A DNA stretch of 18,611 bases from an uncultured Lachnospiraceae bacterium (GTDB taxonomy: Bacteria; Bacillota; Clostridia; Lachnospirales; Lachnospiraceae), in NCBI GenBank assembly GCA_937901625.1, contig CALDIE010000064.1:1-18611 (forward strand). Reading direction: 5' to 3'. Positions 1 through 6,287 of this stretch are shown here, piece by piece (positions within the stretch are counted from its first letter, which is position 1; each line of letters opens with the position of its first letter). Made by a program: the position numbers and the translations under genes. The notes below the pieces were generated by a model. That model saw only the letters and a program-made list of their open reading frames with translations. It did no database searches and was not told the origin of the DNA.

Positions 1-94
1 CAATGGATTTTTGTGATAAATGACAGAGTATGAGGAGTGATTGGTTAACATAAATTTTTAAATGTGTCCGCGATTTAACAAAAGAGATATATTT

Positions 95-128
95 TTTTCA
101 CACCGTTTTCACAAAAAGGGGGTAGAAT
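95..128 (+). promoter_or_regulatory. Probable htrA promoter with two TTTTCACA octamers
   Basis: TTTTCACA occurs at 95-102 and again at 106-113, an 11-base period of one helical turn. A -10-like TAGAAT lies at 123-128, so the octamers cover the place of the -35 box, which is itself poor. Direct repeats on one helix face over a weak -35 are typical of activation by an OmpR-type response regulator. From memory, similar octamers precede the Bacillus subtilis htrA genes controlled by CssRS; the exact match was not checked. Nothing else was recognised in 1-200. Confidence 0.45.
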
Positions 129-209
129 CGCATTCAAGTAAAGAGTGCAACAGATGAAAAGACAGAGACGGAGAGTCTCGATATATATCAGAAGGAAGGA
201 GTGAGTCGC

Positions 210-1640
210 ATGTATGAAAATGAAGAGCAAAACGGATATAACGGGAATGAAGCAGAGATAAATCCCGGTATGGAAAATGAAGTCAGGACTTCGGCGGGAT
301 CCGATAATCCGTATACACAGGGACAGCCCTACGGAACTTATGGATACAGGGATCCATACAACGGGGCAGGTGCCTATGGTCAGAGCGCGGGAAGCCGCAG
401 AGAGGAACCACGAAAAAAGAAAAAGGAGAAAAGCAGCGGAAAGAAGATCTTAGTGGCTGCCGCCGCAGGTCTGTTCTTCGGAGTATTTGCGGGAGCCGGA
501 TTTTTCGGTATGAAGGCTGTTGGAACCTGGGCGGAGTCGCAAATACTTGCCGATTCGGCAACGGAAAAAGAAACCATGAATGTCAGTGTCGCGACGCTGT
601 CTACAGCGGCTGATACAAGTGTGATCAATACGGGAAACACTGTTACGACGGTTGTTACGGATGTGACGCAGGTTGTGGAAGATGTGATGCCTTCGATCGT
701 ATCGATCACCAATGAATATACACAGCAGTATTTCTATTATACCGAGCCGGTAACAAGCAGCGGTTCCGGTATCATCATCGGACAGAATGATGAAGAGCTG
801 TTGATCGTGACCAATTATCATGTGATCGAAGATACCGAAAAACTGACAGTTACCTTTGCGGATGACAAAGAGGCGGAAGCGCTTGTAAAGGGTACGGATT
901 CCAAGATGGATCTGGCTGTGATCGCAGTTGCTTTAAAGGATCTGGACGAAAGCACGATGAACGCGATCGAGATCGCAAGGATCGGTGATTCCGACAGCCT
1001 TCGCGTAGGCGAGCCGGCCATTGCGATCGGGAATGCCCTTGGATATGGGCAGTCGGTAACAACCGGTGTTATCAGTGCCCTTGACAGAGAGCTTCAGGTA
1101 AACAGTGTCAGCGGAACCTTTATTCAGACCGATGCAGCCATCAACCCTGGCAATTCCGGAGGTGCGCTTATAAATATCAACGGTGAGGTGATCGGTATCA
1201 ACTCCAGTAAGATCGGCGGCAGCACGGTAGAAGGTATGGGATATGCGATCCCGATATCCGCAGCACAGCCGATCATCGAGGAATTGATGAATCGTACGAC
1301 GAGGGTGCTGGTGGAAGACGGAAAACGTGGAACGATCGGTATCGTGGGAGCAACGATCACATCGCAGGAAGCTTATTTCTACGGTTATCCCGAAGGCGTA
1401 TATGTAACGAGTGTTTATGATGGGACCGCGGCAGATCGCGCGGGTATCCGAAAGGGAGATTTCATCATAAGCTTTGACGGAGAGTCGATCCGCACCATGG
1501 ATCAGTTAAAGAATCTTCTTTCTTATTATGAAGCCGGAAGCACGGTGGAAGTGGAAGTGCAGAGACTGTCAGGAGATTCTTACCGGACGATCACTCTTGA
1601 GGTAACGCTCGGAGATCAGGCATCGCTTGATGTGCATTAA
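210..1640 (+). CDS. htrA: Membrane-anchored HtrA/DegP-type serine protease with PDZ domain
   Basis: A surface protein quality-control protease of the trypsin-like HtrA/DegP family. ATG at 210 is preferred to the in-frame GTG at 201, because AGGAGTG at about 197-203 is correctly spaced for it; this gives 476 aa. A Gly/Tyr/Asn-rich cytoplasmic tail is followed by a Lys/Arg cluster and one membrane helix at about residues 80-100, so the catalytic part faces outside. The triad is visible: His204 (in NYHV, where many homologues have NAHV), Asp234 (in MDLAV) and Ser316 (in NPGNSGG). A C-terminal PDZ domain covers about residues 370-462. Length and architecture fit Firmicutes HtrA. The next gene on the same strand is a ClpX-like unfoldase 179 bases downstream with its own probable promoter, so the two may share a stress role without being a strict operon. 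Confidence 0.95.
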   Translation: MYENEEQNGYNGNEAEINPGMENEVRTSAGSDNPYTQGQPYGTYGYRDPYNGAGAYGQSAGSRREEPRKKKKEKSSGKKILVAAAAGLFFGVFAGAGFFGMKAVGTWAESQILADSATEKETMNVSVATLSTAADTSVINTGNTVTTVVTDVTQVVEDVMPSIVSITNEYTQQYFYYTEPVTSSGSGIIIGQNDEELLIVTNYHVIEDTEKLTVTFADDKEAEALVKGTDSKMDLAVIAVALKDLDESTMNAIEIARIGDSDSLRVGEPAIAIGNALGYGQSVTTGVISALDRELQVNSVSGTFIQTDAAINPGNSGGALININGEVIGINSSKIGGSTVEGMGYAIPISAAQPIIEELMNRTTRVLVEDGKRGTIGIVGATITSQEAYFYGYPEGVYVTSVYDGTAADRAGIRKGDFIISFDGESIRTMDQLKNLLSYYEAGSTVEVEVQRLSGDSYRTITLEVTLGDQASLDVH

Positions 1641-1715
1641 ATATCCGTCAGGGAAAGGAACAAATGTATAATTGAATACAGGTGGGATCTGATATAGGAG
1701 GCAGATCGAAACGCG

Positions 1716-1746
1716 ATAGGATTAGCCCTGATACGACTAATCCTAT
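1716..1746. repeat. Perfect 10-bp inverted repeat abutting the clpX-like promoter
   Basis: ATAGGATTAG (1716-1725) pairs perfectly with CTAATCCTAT (1737-1746) around an 11-base spacer. The stem can extend through ACGC and GCGT after a small internal loop. No T-run follows on either strand, so it is a poor intrinsic terminator for htrA. It ends directly at a candidate -35 box (1747), which makes an operator the simpler reading; an RNA hairpin at the end of the htrA transcript is the alternative. Confidence 0.6.
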
Positions 1747-1775
1747 TTGCGTATATTCGGGGTATGGGGTAAAAT
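1747..1775 (+). promoter_or_regulatory. Candidate sigma-A promoter of the zinc-finger clpX-like gene
   Basis: TTGCGT (1747-1752) and TAAAAT (1770-1775) are separated by exactly 17 bases. The predicted start is near 1782, giving a leader of about 38 bases before the ATG at 1820. The -35 box is weak and overlaps the outer arm of the inverted repeat at 1716-1746, consistent with control by a bound regulator. Confidence 0.5.
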
Positions 1776-1819
1776 AAACAGGTATACCGTAATAATGTAA
1801 GCAAAAGCGAGGATAAAGA

Positions 1820-3364
1820 ATGGCAGGACAATTTGATGATAGAACAAATGACGATGGGGAGCATTTTTGCAGCGTATGTATGCGTCCGGAAAGCACCGCC
1901 GGAAAGATGATAAGACTTCCCATGAATATGTATCTGTGTTCCGATTGCATGGATAATCTGTCCAAGATGATGGAAAGCCAGTTCGGGAAGAATCCGTTTG
2001 CCTCGGGACAACGTCCCGGTGCGGAACAGATGGAGGAATTCGGGAAAATGTTTCGGAGTGAGATGAACGCAAATGACAGGGAAAAAGAGGTGAACGTACC
2101 CCCTGTAAAAACAGAGATAGTGGATAGTGACGAAGAGGAAACAGAGGAAAAAGAAGATACGACGGAAACGGATGATACAAAAGAGGAAAAGAAGACTTCC
2201 AAAGGTGGACCGCGCTTCAGTATTTTCAATATGGGTGAGTTTCCGTTTCCTTTCGGGGCGCAACAGCCGAAGGTTAAGAAAACGGGGGAGCATAAGCCTC
2301 TTTTAAAACTTGGAGACATACCGGCCCCTCATGAGATCAAAGCGAAACTGGACGAGTATGTGGTAGGACAGGAACAGGCCAAGCGGGTGATGTCGGTGGC
2401 GGTTTATAACCATTACAAACGCGTGGCAACCAATACGATGGATGAGATCGAGATCGAGAAGTCCAATATGTTGATGATCGGTCCTACGGGATGCGGAAAA
2501 ACATATCTGGTAAGAACTCTGGCCAGACTTCTGGATGTACCCTTAGCCATCACGGACGCGACTACATTGACTGAAGCCGGCTACATCGGTGATGATATCG
2601 AAAGTGTAGTCAGCAAGCTCCTGGCAGCAGCTGATAATGATGTGGATAAGGCGGAACAGGGAATTATCTTTATCGATGAGATCGATAAGATTGCCAAGAA
2701 GGCAAATATGAATTCCAGGGATGTAAGCGGTGAGGCCGTTCAGCAGGGAATGTTAAAGCTCCTGGAGGGGGCAGAGATCGAAGTGCCGGTTGGGGCGTCC
2801 TCCAAGAACGCAATGGTTCCGACGGTAACCGTTAATACAAGAAATATCCTGTTTATCTGCGGAGGTGCTTTCCCGGGACTTGAAGAGATCATCGAGGAAA
2901 GACTGAATAAGACCACAAATATGGGATTTACAACAGAAGTTAAAAGTAAATTTAACAAAGACAGGAAGATGCTTCAGAAAGTTGAAGTGGAGGATATCAG
3001 AAAGTTTGGTATGATCCCGGAATTTGTCGGAAGACTGCCGATGGTGTTTGCTTTGGAGGCTTTGGATGAGGATATGATGGTAAGGGTACTCAAGGAGCCG
3101 AAGAACGCGATCTTAAAACAGTATCAGAAATTGCTTGATCTTGATGGGGTTAAGCTTGAATTTGAGGAAGATGCCCTTCGCGAGATCGCTAAAAAGGCGA
3201 TTGAAAAGGACACGGGAGCCAGAGCGCTCAGGGCGATCATCGATGCATTCATGATCGATATCATGTATGAGATACCGAAGGATAAGGAAATCGGTATCGT
3301 GACGATCACCGGCGATTATATCAGGGGAAAAGGCGGTCCCAGAGTGGAATTGAGAAGGGATTAA
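1820..3364 (+). CDS. Divergent zinc-finger ClpX-like AAA+ unfoldase
   Basis: An ATP-driven protein unfoldase of the ClpX family, 514 aa against about 420 for ordinary ClpX. Domains in order: a C4 zinc-binding domain (Cys17, Cys20, Cys40, Cys43), an unusual linker with a strongly acidic stretch at about residues 100-125, and a full AAA+ module. Seen there are Walker A GPTGCGKT (221-228), pore loop GYIG (254-257), Walker B with Asp286-Glu287, an arginine finger in GRLP, and sensor-2 GARALR. The RKH loop (GGRKHP in canonical ClpX) is replaced by a different segment around residues 322-335. The ClpP-docking IGF tripeptide reads MGF (368-370), a conservative change. GAGG at 1809-1812 is the ribosome binding site. 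It lies behind htrA and ends at a strong terminator. It is probably an accessory ClpX beside a normal clpX elsewhere in the genome; I infer this from the linker and loop changes. Confidence 0.9.
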   Translation: MAGQFDDRTNDDGEHFCSVCMRPESTAGKMIRLPMNMYLCSDCMDNLSKMMESQFGKNPFASGQRPGAEQMEEFGKMFRSEMNANDREKEVNVPPVKTEIVDSDEEETEEKEDTTETDDTKEEKKTSKGGPRFSIFNMGEFPFPFGAQQPKVKKTGEHKPLLKLGDIPAPHEIKAKLDEYVVGQEQAKRVMSVAVYNHYKRVATNTMDEIEIEKSNMLMIGPTGCGKTYLVRTLARLLDVPLAITDATTLTEAGYIGDDIESVVSKLLAAADNDVDKAEQGIIFIDEIDKIAKKANMNSRDVSGEAVQQGMLKLLEGAEIEVPVGASSKNAMVPTVTVNTRNILFICGGAFPGLEEIIEERLNKTTNMGFTTEVKSKFNKDRKMLQKVEVEDIRKFGMIPEFVGRLPMVFALEALDEDMMVRVLKEPKNAILKQYQKLLDLDGVKLEFEEDALREIAKKAIEKDTGARALRAIIDAFMIDIMYEIPKDKEIGIVTITGDYIRGKGGPRVELRRD

Positions 3365-3422
3365 GCAGGAATCAAGCAGTAAATACCACAATAGAATATT
3401 TATATACTTAAAGCATAGCGAT

Positions 3423-3454
3423 AGGACGTTCTTAACAGGAACGTCCTTTTTTTT
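3423..3454 (+). terminator. Intrinsic terminator after the zinc-finger clpX-like gene
   Basis: AGGACGTTC (3423-3431) pairs perfectly with GAACGTCCT (3439-3447) around a 7-base loop, followed by eight T residues (3447-3454). It ends the clpX-like transcript 59 bases past the stop codon. Confidence 0.93.
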
Positions 3455-3493
3455 GCGAAGAGGATGAGCCGGGGTTACCGAGGGGTACCGTGG

Positions 3494-3568
3494 GCACGCA
3501 AATCGAGGATTCGGGTGAAAGCCTTTCACCCGGTGCGGAGTGCAGGTCAGGCAGTAAATTTGTCGTGC
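3494..3568 (+). other. Possible structured element with nested stems
   Basis: A perfect 9-bp hairpin, CGGGTGAAA (3512-3520) with TTTCACCCG (3524-3532), lies inside a possible closing helix. That helix would be GCACG (3494-3498) with CGTGC (3564-3568), and AAAT (3500-3503) with ATTT (3558-3561). It directly follows the terminator and precedes no close gene. I recognise no known riboswitch class, and the short reading frames crossing it look like chance. The strand is arbitrary. Confidence 0.25.
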
Positions 3569-3659
3569 GAGTAGAAAAATTGTGCAAAAAGAACAAAAAC
3601 AGGCAAAGAAATTTGAACATGGAGAGGAGTAAGAGTAGCCGATGCTCGAAAGCCCTGTA

Positions 3660-4010
3660 TATACATGATCTTTAATTTTTAAAAGATTATGTTACCTTTG
3701 TTATTTTTTAAAAGGATTATGAAAACTCATTAGGTAAGAAGATTATTTTAAAATATAAAATAAAATTATGTAAATCGCATTTTCATGTAAAAATATATCA
3801 AATATATTATTGATATAACAAATACGATATTTCTAAACAAAATAGGAGGAGGAAACGATTACAATTAGTTATCAATAAATTATATCCTAAAACAAAAATA
3901 TATCTAAAAATATTATAATATCTAAATTATATAAATCTGCAAATAATATATAAATCAACATTTTCTTAAATTATTGAAAGAGTAGTAAAGAGAAAACTCA
4001 TTCAAAAGAT
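3660..4010. other. Extremely AT-rich non-coding stretch
   Basis: Hand counts on two 60-base lines give 12-15% G+C (3781-3840 and 3901-3960), against roughly 42-50% in neighbouring genes. There are no open frames of note. An AGGAGGAGG-like tract at about 3843-3851 is not followed by a usable start codon. No clear DnaA-box cluster was seen. It could be a promoter/UP-element region, bent DNA or a remnant of an insertion. Confidence 0.7.
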
Positions 4011-4019
4011 GAATCGGAT

Positions 4020-4279
4020 TTTGGGAGAACCATGCCAAGAGAGTACCGGACACGGTGAAATTGTGATTATGGTAACTACATCCGGCAGATTTAAGTTATG
4101 TAAATAAGACCGCATCTGCCCATCTATATATTTATGTAAACTCCGGATTTTCTATTTTCTTTACATAAGACTTTTGTTTCTCTTTTTATGTTAACGATCG
4201 ATCGATATTTTGAAGTTTTGCTACCTTCTGTGCGCCTCTCAAAGAGTCTGTGATCTACCCTCTTTGGAGGCTGTTTTTT
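4020..4279 (+). ncRNA. Candidate non-coding RNA or leader ending in a terminator
   Basis: A strong plus-strand terminator at 4234-4279 has no protein gene before it. Upstream the sequence offers several stems: CCGGA (4046-4050) with TCCGG (4081-4085), CAGAT (4086-4090) with ATCTG (4114-4118), and the TTATGTAAA inverted repeat at 4132-4168. The left end is uncertain, somewhere in the AT-rich block. It may be a small RNA or an attenuator/leader for the gene at 4655. No known family was recognised. Confidence 0.3.
4234..4279 (+). terminator. Intrinsic terminator without an upstream protein gene
   Basis: GCCTC (4234-4238) pairs with GAGGC (4267-4271), and CAAAGAG (4240-4246) pairs with CTCTTTG (4260-4266), with a single bulged T at 4239. 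A six-T tract follows at 4274-4279. The opposite strand lacks a T-run, so it terminates plus-strand transcription. Confidence 0.8.
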
Positions 4280-4295
4280 CGTTTCTTTACATAAG

Positions 4296-4654
4296 TGAAA
4301 ACAGGAAGGGGCGCGGATGGCAGATATCACAAATGGAATATTTAAGTAAATTTAATTTATTGACCTTCTTTGAAAATTCAAAGTTTTTTTCGAAAATTTT
4401 ATTGACCGAATCGATATATATCCCAAATGAGATGACCTTTGCGGTGGAGACAGGGAAATTTTTTAAGGATGCGGGAGTGGTTATTAGGAAAGAAGAGAAG
4501 GCTGTTATGTGAATGTGTTGACGTAATATGCGGGGAGATGCCGGAACCTTTCGAAATGATCGGGATAGAATACCACCTTTTTGGGGGCAATATGAAAAAA
4601 GCATATTTGCTAAAATCAGTTTAAGAAAAGAAAAAGTGGGTCACGGAGGCCGGA
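4296..4654 (+). other. Non-coding stretch upstream of the helix-turn-helix gene
   Basis: No convincing gene. The direct repeat TTTATTGACC occurs at 4356-4365 and 4398-4407, a 42-base period. Between the copies, CTTTGAA/TTCAAAG (4368-4383) is followed by seven T (4384-4390), a weak AT-rich terminator-like hairpin. A TAGAAT at 4566-4571 could be a -10 box for the next gene, but it lacks a good -35. Confidence 0.4.
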
Positions 4655-5044
4655 ATGGGGATTCAAAATGAGAATCGGAAGGAGAGCGAAAGCATCTTTT
4701 CTTCTTATATGAGAGAACAGTTTCGAAAGAAGGGAATCACACAACAGGAGATCTTTCGGGCAGCCAACATCTCTGAAAAATACGGTTATAAATTGATTTC
4801 GGGGGAAAAGCATACAAAGCAAAGAGATCAGATCGTCAAGATCTGTTTATCGGCCCGTTTCGATATCCTTGAGACAGATCGAGCGCTGATGCTTTACGGT
4901 ATGTCTCCTCTGTATAAAGGGAATCCAAGGGATGTGGTTTTGATCAGGGCGTTTGAAAAACACATGTATGAAGTGTGTGATGTGAATGACAATCTTGAGA
5001 AAGCGGGTTTTAACAAACTATACGAATCCGGTCGAAAGGAGTGA
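4655..5044 (+). CDS. Small XRE-like helix-turn-helix protein
   Basis: A 129-aa predicted DNA-binding protein. Residues about 20-55 read as a helix-turn-helix (KGITQQEIFRAANISEKYGY), followed by a helical region containing LMLYGMSPLY and PRDVVLIRAFEK. GGAGG at about 4644-4648 fixes the ATG at 4655. The type recurs in Lachnospiraceae, where in my recollection it often sits near protein kinases or signalling genes; no such neighbour is visible here. It is transcribed alone, with an intrinsic terminator 33 bases after the stop, and is preceded by the long repeat-bearing non-coding region, which may hold its own operators. Its target is unknown. Confidence 0.8.
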   Translation: MGIQNENRKESESIFSSYMREQFRKKGITQQEIFRAANISEKYGYKLISGEKHTKQRDQIVKICLSARFDILETDRALMLYGMSPLYKGNPRDVVLIRAFEKHMYEVCDVNDNLEKAGFNKLYESGRKE

Positions 5045-5076
5045 GGGGTTATCTTTAATAAATGTCCAAGATATAT

Positions 5077-5118
5077 GCCGGACAGATGACATACATTCTG
5101 ACATCTGCCCGGCTTTTT
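5077..5118 (+). terminator. Intrinsic terminator between convergent genes
   Basis: GCCGGACAGATG (5077-5088) pairs with CATCTGCCCGGC (5102-5113) with one A/C mismatch, followed by TTTTT on the plus strand (5114-5118). It ends the helix-turn-helix gene. The same hairpin may help the convergent carbamate kinase gene, although its minus-strand tail is poor in T. Confidence 0.88.
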
Positions 5119-5141
5119 CTTTGCTCTTGGGATCTTTATGT

Positions 5142-6077
5142 TTATGCGGTCATGACCGTTCCGGTCTTTCCCTTAAGGGCATCTTCCATGCAGGAAAGGG
5201 ACGTGATCAACACACGGCCGTCTTTCTTTTTGGAGAGGAATTCGATGCCGGCTTCGATCTTCGGAAGCATATCGTTTTCACCAAAGACGTTTTGTTCGAT
5301 CATTTTTCCGGCTTCGGCAACTGTCATGGAGGAGATCGGAGATTGTGTATCCTTTTTGAAATCGCGGTAGACCGATTCTACGGAGGTGAAGATGATCAGT
5401 TCATCGGCGTTAAGTTCTGCGGCAAGCTTTCCGGCAATGCGATCCTTTTCAATGATAGCGGAAGCACCTTTGAGAATATGATGCTGTTCTATTACGGGGA
5501 TACCACCGCCGCCGCAGGCGATCACAATCTGTCCGGCACTGTTTAAGGCGCGGATGGCATCGATCTCAACGATACGGATGGGGGAGGGGGCGGCAATGAC
5601 GCGTCGGTAGCCTTTTCCCGGTATCTGTTTTACGAAATTCCCTTTCTTGATCTCAGTCTCCGCATCTTCCACGGACATATATCTTCCGATTTCCTTCTGC
5701 GGGTCATAAAAGGCTTCGTCGTACGGATCAACGGTAACCTGCGTAAGGATCGTGCTGACCGGCGTGGAAATACCGCGCTGCAGTAATTCGGAACGAAGAT
5801 TGTTCTGTATGTCATATCCTATATAACCCTGGCTCATGGCAGAACATACGCACATGGGGGCAGAAGTATAATCGATATATACTCTGTGCAATTCGGTCAT
5901 GGCTTTGTGGATCATGCTGACCTGCGGACCGTTGGAATGAGTGATGGTCAATTGATACTCTTTTTCTGTAAGATCAGCCAGCACTTTGGCCGTTTTCTTA
6001 ACGGCGTCCATCTGTTCTAAGGTGGTGTGACCCAAAGCTTCATGTCCTAAAGATACAACAACATTTTTCCTGTTCAC
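5142..6077 (-). CDS. arcC: Carbamate kinase, GH(D/E)AL-motif variant
   Basis: Carbamate kinase makes ATP and carbamate from carbamoyl phosphate and ADP in the cytoplasm, the last step of arginine/citrulline and some purine-breakdown fermentations. At 311 aa the length is normal. The start is GTG (6075-6077), chosen because AAGGAGGG lies about 8 bases upstream. Family motifs are present but altered: SLGHEALG (residues 9-16) stands where most enzymes have a GGNAL motif, and HSNGPQVS (47-54) replaces HGNGPQVG. CGGGGIPV and MLPKIEAG are kept. I recall the LGH(D/E)ALG form as a recurrent clostridial subfamily, so it is probably active, but this rests on memory. It stands alone here with no arcA or arcB, so its pathway is not shown by context. 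Confidence 0.87.
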   Translation of the reverse strand: MNRKNVVVSLGHEALGHTTLEQMDAVKKTAKVLADLTEKEYQLTITHSNGPQVSMIHKAMTELHRVYIDYTSAPMCVCSAMSQGYIGYDIQNNLRSELLQRGISTPVSTILTQVTVDPYDEAFYDPQKEIGRYMSVEDAETEIKKGNFVKQIPGKGYRRVIAAPSPIRIVEIDAIRALNSAGQIVIACGGGGIPVIEQHHILKGASAIIEKDRIAGKLAAELNADELIIFTSVESVYRDFKKDTQSPISSMTVAEAGKMIEQNVFGENDMLPKIEAGIEFLSKKKDGRVLITSLSCMEDALKGKTGTVMTA

Positions 6078-6104
6078 AACTCATCCCTCCTTGCGCATTT
6101 GATT

Positions 6105-6151
6105 AACCTGAGTACGTCAGGTTTAACAGAGTGTGTTCACCTGAAAGTATA
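6105..6151 (-). promoter_or_regulatory. Carbamate kinase promoter region with a palindromic operator
   Basis: AACCTGA (6105-6111) and TCAGGTT (6117-6123) form a perfect 7-bp inverted repeat with a 5-base spacer. It lies 28-46 bases upstream of the GTG start. On the minus strand a -10-like TATACT lies at 6146-6151, with only a weak -35 further up. The palindrome would fall just downstream of the transcription start, a normal place for a repressor site or a leader hairpin. A further half-site, ACCTGA, occurs near 6139-6144. Confidence 0.5.
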
Positions 6152-6246
6152 TCAAACCTCTATCTAAAAATCCATAAAAACAAGCGGACGCGCTATCTTT
6201 TTCTCTCAAAAGAAAAAAGAATAAAAGAAACGCAGCCGCTTAAAGA

Positions 6247-6275
6247 TTTCTTGCGCCATATCTTATCAATATAGT
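6247..6275 (+). promoter_or_regulatory. Candidate promoter very close to the first zinc-less clpX-like ATG
   Basis: TATAGT (6270-6275) is a good -10 box; TTTCTT (6247-6252) at 17-base spacing is a weak -35. Transcription would start near 6282-6284, only 4-6 bases before the ATG at 6288. No Shine-Dalgarno sequence lies between, so the message may be leaderless. An imperfect inverted repeat, AAGCGG near 6182 and CCGCTT near 6242, lies just upstream. Confidence 0.4.
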
Positions 6276-6287
6276 AAAATAAAAAAC

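Larger units (their letters stand above)
3766..4294. repeat. Five dispersed copies of TTATGTAAA
   Basis: Forward copies are at 3766-3774, 4096-4104 and 4132-4140. Inverted copies (TTTACATAA) are at 4160-4168 and 4286-4294. The two inverted copies share a longer 14-base core, CTTATGTAAAGAAA read on the minus strand (4156-4169 and 4282-4295). Copies 4132-4140 and 4160-4168 form a 9-bp inverted repeat. All lie in the gene-free region before the helix-turn-helix gene, so they may be regulator binding sites. AT-richness raises the chance level but hardly explains the shared 14-mer. Confidence 0.5.

Noticed and set aside
3462..3500. GCCGGGGTTACCGA resembles the 3' part of a c-di-GMP-I riboswitch
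   Set aside because: The required upstream elements (GGCAAACC, GACGCAAAG) are missing in the correct order; a terminator T-run sits there instead.
3490..3675. Open frame of 61 codons on the plus strand
   Set aside because: No ribosome binding site, low-complexity Lys/Arg/Ser product, crosses the hairpin at 3512-3532; likely chance.
4030..4090. AGAGAG followed by GGTGAAA suggested a T-box leader
   Set aside because: No T-box antiterminator sequence (GGTGG) and no specifier arrangement before the terminator at 4234-4279, and no aminoacyl or amino-acid gene follows.
4210..4512. Open frame of 100 codons on the plus strand
   Set aside because: It starts before and runs through the intrinsic terminator at 4234-4279, has no ribosome binding site and encodes no recognisable motif.
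4986..5546. 186-codon plus-strand frame
   Set aside because: It is the antisense shadow of the carbamate kinase gene, whose family motifs are clear on the minus strand.
6182..6242. AAGCGG...CCGCTT inverted repeat as a terminator
   Set aside because: The arms are 49 bases apart, only 6 bp long and not followed by a T-run; too weak to call.
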